64,000 nucleotides of DNA, taken from NCBI RefSeq assembly GCF_000143415.4, contig NW_003314329.1, forward strand, positions 747,431-811,430, written 5' to 3'. Positions within the stretch are counted from its first letter, which is position 1. Every line of letters begins with the position of its first letter. Both the position numbers and the translations under genes were made by a program. Under the pieces are notes generated by a model. It was given only the letters and a program-made list of their open reading frames with translations, did not search any database and had not been told where the DNA came from. This document shows positions 1-11,339 of the stretch, piece after piece. Source of the DNA: Selaginella moellendorffii. Lineage: Eukaryota; Streptophyta; Lycopodiopsida; Selaginellales; Selaginellaceae.

Positions 1-1216
1 TGGCATCTTTCCAAAAGACTTTTTCGATTCTTGAATATACCCAACTTGGGCATATGCCGCAAGGACAGTATGCCAATGATACAACGTGCTTCTGTGGTAC
101 CAATTCAAACGCACAAAAGGCTTCACACGGCCTCCCATTTAGAGCGTAAGCTGCGACCATAGCCGTCCACGTCACCACGTTTTTGTCGAGGATTGACTCG
201 AACAGAAGCTCCGCCTGTTCTAGATACCCATTCGCGGCAAGTGCTGTAAGCATCGCGGTTGAGGTGACAACATTTGGCTCGAAAGTTTGATCATAGATTC
301 TCTTGGCTCTTTGGATATCGCCAGAGATACCATAGCCAGAGATCATGACCGTCGAGCACATTGGATCTTTCCTGGGAAGTGTCTGGAAGAACTTCTCAGC
401 GCGATCCATTTGCCCCGCTTGGGCGAGCGCCTGGATCATGATGCTCCAGGTGACGAGGTTCCAATGGGGGAATCGCAGCAGCAGCTCGTCTGATTGGGCA
501 ATCAATCCATTCTGGGCGTAAGCGGCGAGCATCGCGTTCCACGACACCACGTCCGGGCTCTCCATCGAATCAAACATGGCCTTGGATCGATCGGGTTCCT
601 CGGCCTGTGCGTACATGGCGATGATCGTCGTCCACGCGAAGCTATCGCGGCAGGGCATCCGATTGAATGCCTCTTTCGCCCAGGAATTCTCGCCATTGAG
701 GACGAGCGCCTGGATCATGGCGTTCCAGCACACGCAGTCCCGCGAATCGATCGCGGCGAACAGTGATCTGGCCTCGTCGAGATGCCCGTTTAGCGCGAAC
801 GCCACCATCACCGCGGTGGAGGCGACGACGCTTGGCGGTTGGGGCGATCGATCCAGCAAGGCCTTGGCTTCCAACAAATGCCCCCTCTGGGCATACGCGG
901 AGACGATCACGTTCCAGGAGAATCGATTGGGCTGCTCGATGCGATCAAACACCGCCCTCGCTTCGCCCAGGCTCCAGCACTTGGAGTAGAGATCGATGAG
1001 GAGATTGGCGAGGTAGCGATTCTGGGAGTGATCTGGGGAGCGAAGAATGTGAGCATAGATGTCTCTGCCCTTGGCAATGTCACGCGCGGCGGCGCAGGAT
1101 TTGAGGACCTGGGCGATGGATTGCGCATCGGGTGGGAGCTCGCAACCGTGGGACGACGGCTTGGTGGCGCCGCCTCGCAGCATCTGGTAGAAGATCTTCT
1201 TGCCCAGAACCGGCAT
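1..1216 (-). CDS. Pentatricopeptide repeat (PPR, PLS-type) protein, 5' part, with apparent frameshift
   Basis: From the first in-frame ATG (1216 down) 380 codons stay open. After a leader of about 70 residues they form a ladder of roughly 31-residue helical repeats with cores such as SWNVIVSAYAQ, CWNAMIQAL, SWNAMLAAYAQNG and TWTAMVAAYALNG, the pattern of organelle-targeted PLS-class PPR proteins, which bind RNA and often specify C-to-U editing or processing sites. An in-frame stop lies upstream near 1290, supporting this start. At about 74-79 the repeat signature jumps frame: the next repeat (WHTVLAAYAQVGYIQ) is readable only after dropping one base at an A pair on the plus strand. This is either a pseudogenising insertion or a sequence error. 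The gene runs off the left edge, so E/DYW domains cannot be judged. No intron is seen, which is usual for the family. Confidence 0.88.
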   Translation of the reverse strand, partial: MPVLGKKIFYQMLRGGATKPSSHGCELPPDAQSIAQVLKSCAAARDIAKGRDIYAHILRSPDHSQNRYLANLLIDLYSKCWSLGEARAVFDRIEQPNRFSWNVIVSAYAQRGHLLEAKALLDRSPQPPSVVASTAVMVAFALNGHLDEARSLFAAIDSRDCVCWNAMIQALVLNGENSWAKEAFNRMPCRDSFAWTTIIAMYAQAEEPDRSKAMFDSMESPDVVSWNAMLAAYAQNGLIAQSDELLLRFPHWNLVTWSIMIQALAQAGQMDRAEKFFQTLPRKDPMCSTVMISGYGISGDIQRAKRIYDQTFEPNVVTSTAMLTALAANGYLEQAELLFESILDKNVVTWTAMVAAYALNGRPCEAFCAFELVPQKHVVSLAYCPCGICPSWVYSRIEKVFWKDA

Positions 1217-1290
1217 AAGTCCATCGCGTGTTGCAAAGTGGAGGAATTTAAGGTCTTTTGACGATTCTTTTATCAAGAGAAATGCTGGTA

Positions 1291-3776
1291 GTCAATGTCC
1301 AGTCTTTGGAGATTTATTTAACCAGTGACAGAAATATAAGAGGTGAAGAATCTTTTAAGCAACAAATGGTCTGACTCTGAGAGAGAAGTCAACAATATAT
1401 AAATTATATATGTGTAAAGCTTTTATTTCCAACAAAAGAAATCATAAAGAAAGAAAGAAAATTCTTCCAATAAATCCAACATTTTACCTTTTGATTAATC
1501 TTCTATAGTTCTTGCATGACTAAACTTTAGGCAAGTATTAAACTGCTATACTTGCTGAAATACTTCAAACAATTCCTTTAGCTCTTTTCTTATTGAACAC
1601 ATAAAGATGTTGAATTACTGTTGCTATTCATACTTTTATGTTTGCATCACTTTGAAGCTTTTATAAAACTTTAAGGTCAACATTCATAGCATGTTGCAAA
1701 GTATCTTGGAAATTAATGATATGCATTGTAAAAAAAACTGGTCTAAAGAGCACTTCTAAAAGATATATAAGCATTGGGAGTAAGTGCTAAAAATTTTTAA
1801 TATAAATTTATTTATATAACTAAATATTTAATTGGGTAATGGTTACAGGAATATAATTAGCCTAAAACCTTAGTTTATAGTAAGAGATAGTACATAACAT
1901 TATAGGCATATATCTAAACCTCACATCAATCATCTCCTCATCTTGAAAGGATGTAAGGTAAAGTATAATTCTCTAGCTGATGTGGGCATATAGGTAATGC
2001 AATTTTTTCTTATTGAATGTCATGAAGAAACTTATAACCTAACTTCCTGAAACACTTGATATGGTCCCTTTCATTAAGCAAAGAGCCTCTTAGATAATAC
2101 TTTAATAAGATGGGGAAAATATACCAATACCAAGTTCTTTATGCAAATGAACGATGATAAGAGTTATAGCATTATTATTATCTTACTTTTATATGACCCA
2201 ATTGCAAATAAATAAAAGAATGCTCATCAAATACTAATCTTAGGATCTAATATTAGTAGTTCATAATAATTGCAAAGATAAATTTTTAGCAATATAGGAT
2301 TATAACTATATAAGAATTTATAAAGTGAAGCACCAATGGAACTCTATACCCTCATAACAAATGCACACTAAAGAGGTAGTAAATAACCATTCTAATTTAA
2401 ATACCTTAAGTTCATATATTTTGTAATTATTATATTAATGAGATAATCTACCAAACCATTCATTTATAAATGATAGCCACTCACAAAAATGTAATGTGTT
2501 AGATGAGACATCAAAACATGAAATACCTTAGCCATAAATAATAAACTATTATATGAAAGAATTCACTCCAGACAAGAATGCTAAAACACCACTTAATTGA
2601 GAAAGAAATATCCAATAATAATCATAAATGCACTAGCAACTTCCACCTAATATATTAGGTACTTGCAATAATAATGTATTCATTGTTAGTAATTAACCAT
2701 GGAAAATGCCCTATCAAATAAAATGCCACTTAATTAAATAGAAAATTGCAATTGATTATAACTATTCTTCCACTATATGAGGGGGAATATTACAATCTTA
2801 GCACTATATGAAATTATGCATATATTGAATCATAATATTTCATTGCATTGTTGGCAAATAGAAAACTTATATAAATTCTCAATTACACAATGATCTATGC
2901 CCACCTAAGATAAAAGAATTATGTTAAGAATAGAGGAAGTGTGGAATAAAGACTAAAAGCAATACCAACCATAAATAATCATTGGATCAGTCCATAAATA
3001 AAAAAAGTCATCTTCAAGGTAATACTGATACCAAAACAACAACATTGACAAAGTTTATAAATCCACAATTCAACCCTTTGAGTCTCTTAAACATCATCCA
3101 GAAAAGGCAAATACAACTTTACATCTTGTAGATACTAAATATAAAATATAATAACTGAATCTTTATCTAGAAACTCCATTGACACTAAAACAATAAACTC
3201 AAGAACATAAGAAACAAAATAAAAAGAGGGAAAGGAGCTCAATAATATCAACCATTTGGCAATAAACAACCTTACTTTAAAGCCCATTAACCAATATAGT
3301 TATTAAGCTATAAGCTATAAGCTCAAGCTTGTGATCACCCACACATATATCTAAGTTCACCTCATCTTGCACATACACATGTGTACAACTATTGTCATAG
3401 AGAATGATTGATAAATATAGATAACAACATATGGTAATAATCTAAGCAATAGAAAATAAACTTAAGCCTGTATTGATCAAGGATAACATATCTCTTTTTA
3501 TAAAAATAAGTTTAAAAAATTAACACTAATGCCCTTGATAGTACTTTTGAAAGAAGGATAGAGGAGTTATTGATTTATTCACACAAGGACCTTCTATTAT
3601 TTATATAACTCTTTGTTTCCCTAAAAACTCTCATCTACCAGCATTTTCTGCTAGTAGTAGTATCTTTTCAAAAGGCCCATTGTTCTGAGAATACCACCAT
3701 GGCCTGCTATCAAAATATTATGGTGTTCCTATATTAGTAGTTTCTTGATTTCCCCTTTTGGGACATAAACCCATCT
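1291..3776. other. AT-rich gene-free stretch
   Basis: About 2.5 kb of strongly AT-rich sequence with frequent stops in all frames. I see no recognisable coding region, RNA gene or clean terminal repeat. It is probably old degraded intergenic or transposon DNA. Confidence 0.6.
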
Positions 3777-6280
3777 CTATTTATAATAGAGGTCATCCTT
3801 CACTTTGTAGCCTTCAGCCTTGTCAATTTCCTTGTCCTTGAAGACCCTTTCTTCTGTAGCATCCCTTTTGTAGCCCTCTTTGATACTTTCTAGCCAAGCC
3901 ACTTGAGTCATGGTTGTGACTTGCAAGCTTGTCTTCCTACTCAAAGTATCAGGGACCACATTTGTTTTTCCAGGTTTATACAAGATTTCCATATCAAACT
4001 CTGTTGGGGCATCAGCCTAATAAGACTGCTTCCTGGTTGTGTTAAGAAGTGTTTGGTCACCATATTGATATACATCTTAAAGTGTCTTGCTTGATATAAT
4101 CTCCACTCCTTAACTACTCGCACAATCACATATAGTTCATTTTCATGAACAAGCCATTTCCTTTATGTTGCATTCAGCTTCTTAGAGTAAAATGCAACTG
4201 GATGACCCTCCTGTTTCAGCACAGCCCCAATCATATAATCTGATGTGTCCATATCAATCTCAAAGGGTTTATTGAATTGGGTTAGTGCTAAAACTGGAGC
4301 TGTTGTTATCCGTTTCAACTTAAGAAATGCCTCCTGACATGCAACATCCCAATGGAACTTCACCTTTCTTGTTTGACTAGTAAGGGGCATCACTATTTTG
4401 GAATAGCATTTCACAAGTTCTCTATAGTAGTTACAAAATCCCTTAACTTATGTACATTTGTTAATCTCTCCTATTCTTGAATGGTTGCAACTTTTTGTGG
4501 GTCTACATTCAATTAATATGCCCCAAGAATTGCACCTCTGGAGCCCAAATTCACACATACTCTTCTTGGCATACAGTTTATGTTTCCGCAGTAACTCAAA
4601 CACCTTCGTCAAGTGCTCAATATATTGTTACTTTGTTTCACTATATATAAGGATATCATCAATATATACCACAACAAATTTATTGAGATAGTCCCTGAAG
4701 ATCCTGTCCATCAGAGTTAAGAATATGGCTGGAGTGTTACACAAGTTGAAGGCATAACCAAGAACTTGAATGATCTGTATCAAGTTTGACATATTGTCTT
4801 CTCAATCTGTTCATCGACTACCTAAATCTGATGATAGCTAGATCTCAAGTCTATTCTTGAGAAATATTTTGCTTTACCAAGGTAGTTGAACAAATCCCCC
4901 ACTAGTGGTAGTGGATACTTATTCTTTATAGTTTCTTTGCACTTCCTTATGGAGCCATCTTTTTTCTTCACAAATAAGACTAGGGGATCTACTTGGTCTT
5001 ATATAACCCTTCTCATTCTTCAACTCAATCAACCCAGTTTCATTCAGCCTATATGGAGCCTTTGCCATGGGACAAGTTCTAGGAAGCAACTCGATCCTAT
5101 GGTCAACCTCTTGCTTTAGAGGGAGCCCACTTGGGAGTTTTGATGGCAACATGTCCTTGAATTGATCCAATACTACCTCAATTTCTGGACATATTATTTC
5201 CTCTTTAATACTTTCATTGGATTTTGTGATACATAAGCACCAAAATGCATTAGCAATATCCTTTTTTGGTACTTTAGCAACAATGCTAAGGTACTCCAAA
5301 GGATCACTATGCCAAGTGCCTATCACCATATCCTTTGCTTCTATAGTTGTTCTTTTTCCATTTACACCCTATAGTACCACCAAATTCCTACCTCATCCAT
5401 GCAAGGCCACAATGCTCTAGAGTCAAAGGAGGAGATTGCTGATCTGCCATGAAGACGGACGAAGAAAGAGCAAAAGAAGAGAAACGACAAAAAACGAGAA
5501 GGAAATGGGAGATCTAGACAAGCTCTTGAAACCATTGTATGCCTAAGATAGTGTCAAAACCTTGCATGTTCAAGACAACAAGGCTTAGTGGAGCTTCCCA
5601 TGAATCAATTTTTACATTGATTCCTGTTACCATTTCCTAAGTGCTTTGATTCCCTTAGGTTTCCAGTGCTCTATCCCCGGGGGATGATTTGCCAGACGAG
5701 TATGAGAAGGATGATCCTTCAAAGAAGGCCATGCCCAGAAGAGCTGGGATTATTTTGCATCCTAAGTTCTTCCAAGTATTGAACTCACAACTCCCATCTC
5801 CTTGTTAATTTTGCCAAAACATAATTATCCAAAGTACTTATGTCAATCAAAACCCAATAGTAGGTTTCTAAACTTACTTTGCAAAAATGAGGATTTATCA
5901 AAACGCAACTTTGAGTGCATGTTGAGAACCAACTTGATCACAAACAAATGTTATGTACAACTCAAAACCCATGGAGGACAATGTTGGTGATCCCAAAGTG
6001 GTAGGTACTTCTCCCTAGCAAAGTGGCCTTGCTTCTCATAATTATAACATCCATTCTATGGGGCACTAGATGCTGCAAATGATTTCACCTTATTGGATCC
6101 TCTAGATGTGAATGTTGTTCCACTCTTTGCACCACCTTTAAACCTGCCCTTTGAAAAACCCTTGCATGCGTTAGATTTCTTGAAAATCAACCCATGTGAG
6201 GACCTACTTCCCAACCCTCTTGATGAGAAGGACTGATTGGGATTGCATCCTTGGAGAAGTACAGAGAAAGGAGGCATGAA
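3777..6280 (-). pseudogene. Decayed Ty3/gypsy gag-pol remnant
   Basis: Reading leftward, blocks in shifting frames follow gypsy order. A basic Gly/Ser-rich Gag tail (6277-6056) leads to a degraded CCHC knuckle (CYNYEKQGHF). Next comes an RT amino-terminal block at 5329-4919 (LDQFKDMLPSKLPSGLP, PYRLNETGLIELK). The RT palm near 4860 reads [15 protein letters not shown]. RNase H follows at 4414-4163 (DTSDYMIGAVLKQEGHPVAFYSKKL). The RNase H/integrase linker at 3992-3777 reads ILYKPGKTNVVPDTLSRK. Many stops and frameshifts make it non-functional, and no LTRs were found. It resembles the RT of the chromovirus at 32.7-42.8 kb, so it is probably an old relative. Confidence 0.85.
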
Positions 6281-6430
6281 TAAGAAATTTATAAAGCATA
6301 GAAAGGGTTAGTTCTGAGGCAATTGTTGAAATACACCTTAGTCACCACTACCTTGCATCATGGTAACTGATGGGATTCCAATCCATAACCTCATTCTGGG
6401 CCCAGGTTGTATGTCCTCGAGACGCGCAGC

Positions 6431-6464
6431 GGGGGGGAGGGGGGGGGGGGGGGGGGGGGGGGGG
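6431..6464. repeat. Poly-G tract (34 bp, one A) followed by a short hairpin
   Basis: A run of G interrupted once at 6438 is followed directly by TTTT, CCCT, AAAA and CCCCCC, so the end of the run can fold back on the following A/C stretch. The flanks differ from those of the poly-G/C tracts inside LTRs elsewhere in the window. Confidence 0.9.
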
Positions 6465-7054
6465 TTTTCCCTAAAAACCCCCCTTTTTTTCGTATCGCCC
6501 AAAATGGTCGTGCAGCCCAGAGAGGAACACATGAAAGGATCCTGATCTCCCATATCTGTGATAAAGACCAAACTCATTAACATAGTGAATGCCCGATCTT
6601 AAGGCACAAACCGACACTTAGAGTTGTACCTTGTGCCCCCCAGGAGAGGATAGGGTTAAGGGAGTTGTGGATAAGGTCCCTCTAAGCTCAGGGGCACAGC
6701 CAAGACTTCCCCGCTCAAGTGACCTCAAGCCTTAGCACATCTCCTGCTAGCTTACCACCGAGAGCTGACCTCCCAGCGTACTTAAAGTAGTTTGAGGATC
6801 GTAAGGTTCCTCTACCATATACAGACCTTCCCGGTTTCCCAAACTCGCCTGGGGCAACAAATGCCTAACGAACCAAGTGCAGTGCACTTGACCTCACGCC
6901 ATAGCCACGAGTGAGCATAACCACTATGTAGCTTAGGCACTCAGCCTTGTACCTACGTAGACCCACTAGGTGGTGTAGGAGGCGGAAGGACAGAGAACTC
7001 ACCTTGTACTCCTCCGGGACATATACTTCATATACATGTGACCACAACCCCTGC

Positions 7055-7128
7055 CCCCCCTGGTGCGCGATAGCCCTTGGGCTAGCACACACCTTATTTT
7101 TCAGTGAGAGAACAGTCTTTCTCTATTG
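7055..7128 (+). repeat. Inverted dispersed repeat, copy 1
   Basis: Contains GATAGCCCTTGGGCTAGCAC and TTTTTCAGTGAGAGA. A closely similar block lies in reverse orientation at about 8296-8365. The larger flanks (about 6.6-7.2 and 8.1-8.65 kb) share weaker similarity. It may be an old LTR or untranslated leader of a retroelement. The region from 6.6 to 8.7 kb otherwise holds no gene I can support. Confidence 0.5.
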
Positions 7129-8295
7129 GTGAGAGAAAATATTAGTGAGAGAATAGACAAATCCGTAGAGATTTCTTGAGTAACACATATGTCTTTTGCT
7201 CCTACATCATTAAGTTGACGTAATCACTAACCTTGGTTCTGCATGTGAGTGGGATTTGTTATACTAGTCTTGAGGAAGGAATCAGAAACATATAAAACAC
7301 CAAATAGTCATAAACAACAGGCTGAACACCATTTTACAAAAGTAATACCACCAATAAACACAACTAGTATTCTCATTTTCTAGTTCTTGTACATTATGCT
7401 CATCTAGATTGTTCCCATTTGTCTATACGAGCTTACATTCAATTTATCATTATGATGAACTTTAGAAATCCAAGGAAAGAAAAAGAATCAATGCTACTCA
7501 CTGGAAATTTGGCCATGCTTTCAAGTCCACTTGTTGTTGTCATTTCAAATCTTGAGCCAATTTCTACAGAAGATGCTACCATTTGTCCATTTCATCTTGA
7601 AGTATCTTTTTGAAGAATGCAAACCATAATTATTGAGGCTTTACGACATGGAGGTGCTCAATTTCTTTACTTCTCCAACCAACTTTGAGGTTGAGTCGCC
7701 TTAGCACTCAGAGCAAATAATATTGCGTAACCTTAAAAAGAGTTAAGTTAAAACGAGTTTATACAAGCAGGACAGTCGTCCTAAAAGTAGACAAATAAGG
7801 ATCTTCTCCGCATTGCTATTTTGCAAGTCTGTTCAAATCAGATTTTGTTGTAGATGGAGTATCATTACACAGATGTCGATGCAACAACTAGTTTCAATTT
7901 GTGTGACCATAAATTCTTTTTTTTATCATTTACAAGCCAAAGAATCTGAGTATGGTCCAACACAAAAGCCGAAGCTTCTTACTTGTGTGGGATATCATCC
8001 CTTCTCGCAACTTTTTTGGCTGACATATCCAAGGCACTAGCTTCAATTCCTACGGCTCCACAACTTGTTTATGGACTCGGTGTTTATTGTAGAACTCCTA
8101 GCCTGGAGTTCTAGGCATCACCCTATCACTCAACGATAAACACCAGTCTTTACGGGACCACAATAGGTCCACAATCCAAGGACTAAACCATGCTAGATCC
8201 ACGGACTACACTTGCCAAGTCCACGCGCATGGGTCTCGAGGCAGCCGGTGTTACGCAAAAATCCGATTGACTCTCCCTAACAGATACTGAGAGCT

Positions 8296-8365
8296 CTACT
8301 CTCTCACTGAAAATTGGTCTCTCTCGTGCTAACCCAAGGGCTATCGTGAACCCAGGGGGGACGCA
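8296..8365 (-). repeat. Inverted dispersed repeat, copy 2
   Basis: Reverse-complement counterpart of 7055-7128, sharing the C-rich stretch, GATAGCCCTTGGG and TTTTCAGTGAGAGAG. Just downstream of this block in minus-strand reading, at 8072-8150, a small palindromic segment (AGAACTCC/GGAGTTCT and TGTTTAT/ATAAACA) may be a further structural remnant. Confidence 0.5.
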
Positions 8366-8689
8366 TGTATGTACATAATGTGAGAGTTGAGACTCCTGGG
8401 GAAGTCATGCTTGCTGATCCTGGCTTCCTACTTAGGTGTGCTTGGGAGGCCTCGCGGCTAAGTTCCTTGAGCATGCAAGTGCTCAAGTGCTCGTTGGCCT
8501 CACAACATTAGTTGGAGACTCCGTGCTGGTCACAATGGAAAGGAACTTCCTCACAAGGAAGTTACCATTCGGAACGAGCTACTCAAGTGTAACAACGCAC
8601 AGACTGGTGCATATATTTACTTTGGAAGTTCGAACACTGCAACTGCAGGTACAAAATCTATGTTGAAGGTTATTCTTGGTATGTCAGCC

Positions 8690-9431
8690 GCAAATATAAA
8701 GAGCGTCCTGAAATCACGCAAAACTAAACCTATGAGCTTCCAGTTGTAACTACTCACCCTCAGGTGCCATCATTTGAGTTGTTTTCAAGTATCTCCAAAT
8801 TTTCCAAGGCTGCACTATCAAGCACCATGTGAGATTCTGACCAAGCTTCACTGCTGAAAGTCTCCTTTGAGATATCCAAACCGGGCAACTGTTCAGTTCT
8901 CCCAAGCTCTAGAACCTGTTTATCGATTAAAACTTGTCTCAAGTAGGAAATGCAGCCTCCAAACGCAAACATAACTGCTTCCGCTTGGCTAATCAGATTC
9001 CGCAACATATCTGGCATAACGCGTCCAGTGCCTCCTTATAGGATCGATTCAATTTCCTTTAACGTTTGGTCGGCATCCCAAAACTCTTTAGATGGAGTTA
9101 ATTTAGTGAACGAAGGTTTTTTTGTGTTTTCACGCAGCGCTGTCTCCGTTGCATCCGCCAGAAAACCATGCGAGTTCAACAGGCCGTAACTCGGTTAAGA
9201 TAGTCCTCAGTTTTCACCTGGTACAGTCGTCCCGAACCTGAGAATAGATGATGGAATCAGATAAAACAATTATAAACAAGAGGTAGCTGACCAAGCATAC
9301 ACAACGCCCTTGACGTATCAGTTACATAAAGACCAATGACACAATCCTGTTTCTCTGTTAAGGCTAGAAGAAAAGATGGATCTGTATCGCCGTTCATACC
9401 AGAACCCACCACACATATTTCAACCTACAGA
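8690..9431 (-). pseudogene. MSH6-like DNA mismatch-repair protein, truncated pseudogene
   Basis: Minus-strand blocks match the connector/lever part of eukaryotic MutS homologue MSH6. One exon after an acceptor at 9431 reads DPSFLLALTEKQDCVIGLYV and ends MLG at a GT donor. After a roughly 54-bp intron come DDCTR, then LRTILTELRPVEL. A frameshift leads to ATETALRENTKKP and LTPSKEFWDADQTLKEIESI. An in-frame stop follows, then FAFGGCISYLRQVLIDKQVLE and LDSAALENLEILENN. The exon ends at a GTGAGT donor, and the next acceptor near 8715 is followed by GTLF as expected. At least two stops and one frameshift make it non-functional. The ATPase end (Walker A) and the amino end are missing. Introns are present, so it is a relic of a genomic copy, not a processed one. 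Confidence 0.82.
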
Positions 9432-9507
9432 ATACATTTTATCGTTATTCATACAATAAATTGTCGAAAAATCAAACCAGAATTGGGAAGGACTTAGAGC
9501 ACTTAGC

Positions 9508-11331
9508 CTACGCGTTAGAATCCAATGCAAACTGCCGAATACCGATGAGCCGCTGCTTGATTTTCTTGTCAGCCAAAACATTGTTGTTCTTGATCCTCCA
9601 ATTCTGCCAGCCTGCATCTGCAAAGAGATCGTTCGTAGTAACTATGTAAACGTCAACTCGGGCTGGAGGAACCTTAAAGTTGTCCATCACTCTCAAGAGT
9701 CCATTGTATTTAAGCCCGTGGGCATGTCTTCCAGAGGTCACTGTCACTTGAAAGAGCTGCAAAACATCTTGTTTTGCAGCGTTCTTGGTTAGGAGCAGAG
9801 CGTCTAAGGTGTCCTCGATGGGGTTCTCCGGCCATACTATAGAGTCGTAGACGTACGGTGAAGTCAAGTCATCAACGCTCCAAACTGTAACAGGCTTGCC
9901 GAAAGCAAATTCCTGCATTAAAGGTCCTGTCGACTTAGTAGCCACGTCTTCAAAGACCTCACACACTCTGAAGAGCTTGGCGTTCTGCGAGATATTTCTG
10001 AAGTGTTCTTGTAAAATGCCTCCTTTCAAAGCAGCGAATCCCTCCAGTGCAGTTCCCCTGAAAGATACGAAGGCTCTGAGCGTGTTGACTTGATCCCTGT
10101 GAAGCTTCTCATACACGGTCCTCCTCACAAAAGGAGAAGCATACTGCAAGTCGTAGCTCTTATAATTGTCACGGACTCGTAGATAGAGAGCTTTATGACT
10201 TGGATGATCCGACTCGACAGCACCAGAAGACGTGGCTGTCACAACGTCTGCCAAGGCTGGCATTCTCTGAATGATGCCTACCAAATCATCCGAGGTGATC
10301 TCCAAGACATATCTCGGGATTCCACCCCATTGTTTGTATCTCTCATTCGTAGCCTGCAGATCCTTGTCCGGAAATACTACTTGCCTCAGAAGTGAAAGCT
10401 CCCTGCTAGGCCAGACCGGTAGAAAAAACTTCCTGCACGCAGCATCGTTCTCGTAGTCCTTGTAGTTGCTCCGGAGAGGTGTAGACGCAAGAAGCGCCTT
10501 TCCAAGAAAAACGGGCACGTCCGGTAGCTTTTCGTCCGCCAGAAAGACAAGGTCTCGATCCCTGTCCAGCCTCGCCTCGCTATAACTCCCAACCATGGAG
10601 GTATGGTAGTTCCCAGCCGCATCTGGATTGAAGTAGTAAAGAGAACCACCTTTTGTTCGCAACAAGACTTTCCTCTTCTCTTTGAGCAAGATGACGAGCA
10701 CGTGGAGCAAGAAACCGGTCTTTCCAATGCCTGGGTTTCCCAGAACCAAGATGGCCACCCTGCGATTCTGCTCAAACAACGGTTTCACTCCAACCTCCCA
10801 AAGCTCTTTGTAGCATTCCCTTTCCAGGATCTTCACCGCGCTCTCTTTACCCCAGATAGACTGGAGCGTGTCGTTGTCACCCAAGTCCAAGACGCGCAAC
10901 TTGAAGTCACTAGCAGCAGCAGTAGAATCATCCACGGGCACAAACGGCCAGGGCAGGGGCGTGATAACATTGTCTGGCGTCAAAATAGCATCGCTCCAGT
11001 TATCTATCCGGGAGACTAGATCCTCCATCCATTCAACCCTGGCGGACAGAGCCTCGCGGAAGTGCAAGTCGAATTCATGCGGAAGAGGCCCATCTCTCAC
11101 ACTGCTGCCCACCATCGCCATCCAACCCTGGGGAGTAAGACGGGCCCGAACATTCGGATTGATCTGTTTGATCCATTGCCACAATCTGCTCGCGTTGGTA
11201 ATCTCATCAGGGACCAGAAAGAACTCAGCACCTTCCAGCTGCTGCCTCTTCACTCTCTCTTCTCCTGCCGGATGGAAACGTACCTTTCTCTTGATGGGAC
11301 GCTCCTCGTCGTCGAACAAACTCTCCTCCAT
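9508..11331 (-). CDS. Crinkler/RHS-like P-loop NTPase with nuclease-like C-terminal region
   Basis: Single-exon 607-aa ORF. The start is the first ATG (11331); an upstream TTG extends it by only two codons. The N-terminus is acidic then basic (PIKRKVR, residues 12-18), a possible nuclear-localisation patch. Residues about 185-345 form a STAND-like ATPase: Walker A GNPGIGKT (198-205), a Walker-B-like LVFLADEKLPD (261-271) and the WGGIPRYVLE block (335-344) characteristic of Crinkler and trypanosome RHS NTPases. The tail (about 510-607), with KQDVLQLFQVTVTSGRHAHG, resembles the PD-(D/E)xK-type nuclease domains often joined to these NTPases. Known proteins of this class act in the nucleus in conflict or effector roles and are patchily distributed; a role here is inference. 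The ORF is intact beside a dead MSH6 fragment, which suggests retention or recent arrival. Confidence 0.78.
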   Translation of the reverse strand: MEESLFDDEERPIKRKVRFHPAGEERVKRQQLEGAEFFLVPDEITNASRLWQWIKQINPNVRARLTPQGWMAMVGSSVRDGPLPHEFDLHFREALSARVEWMEDLVSRIDNWSDAILTPDNVITPLPWPFVPVDDSTAAASDFKLRVLDLGDNDTLQSIWGKESAVKILERECYKELWEVGVKPLFEQNRRVAILVLGNPGIGKTGFLLHVLVILLKEKRKVLLRTKGGSLYYFNPDAAGNYHTSMVGSYSEARLDRDRDLVFLADEKLPDVPVFLGKALLASTPLRSNYKDYENDAACRKFFLPVWPSRELSLLRQVVFPDKDLQATNERYKQWGGIPRYVLEITSDDLVGIIQRMPALADVVTATSSGAVESDHPSHKALYLRVRDNYKSYDLQYASPFVRRTVYEKLHRDQVNTLRAFVSFRGTALEGFAALKGGILQEHFRNISQNAKLFRVCEVFEDVATKSTGPLMQEFAFGKPVTVWSVDDLTSPYVYDSIVWPENPIEDTLDALLLTKNAAKQDVLQLFQVTVTSGRHAHGLKYNGLLRVMDNFKVPPARVDVYIVTTNDLFADAGWQNWRIKNNNVLADKKIKQRLIGIRQFALDSNA

Positions 11332-11339
11332 TTCCAAAC

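Noticed and set aside
7419-8040. Small plus-strand ORFs of 64-75 aa
   Set aside because: No motif, no splice-supported extension and AT-rich chance composition.
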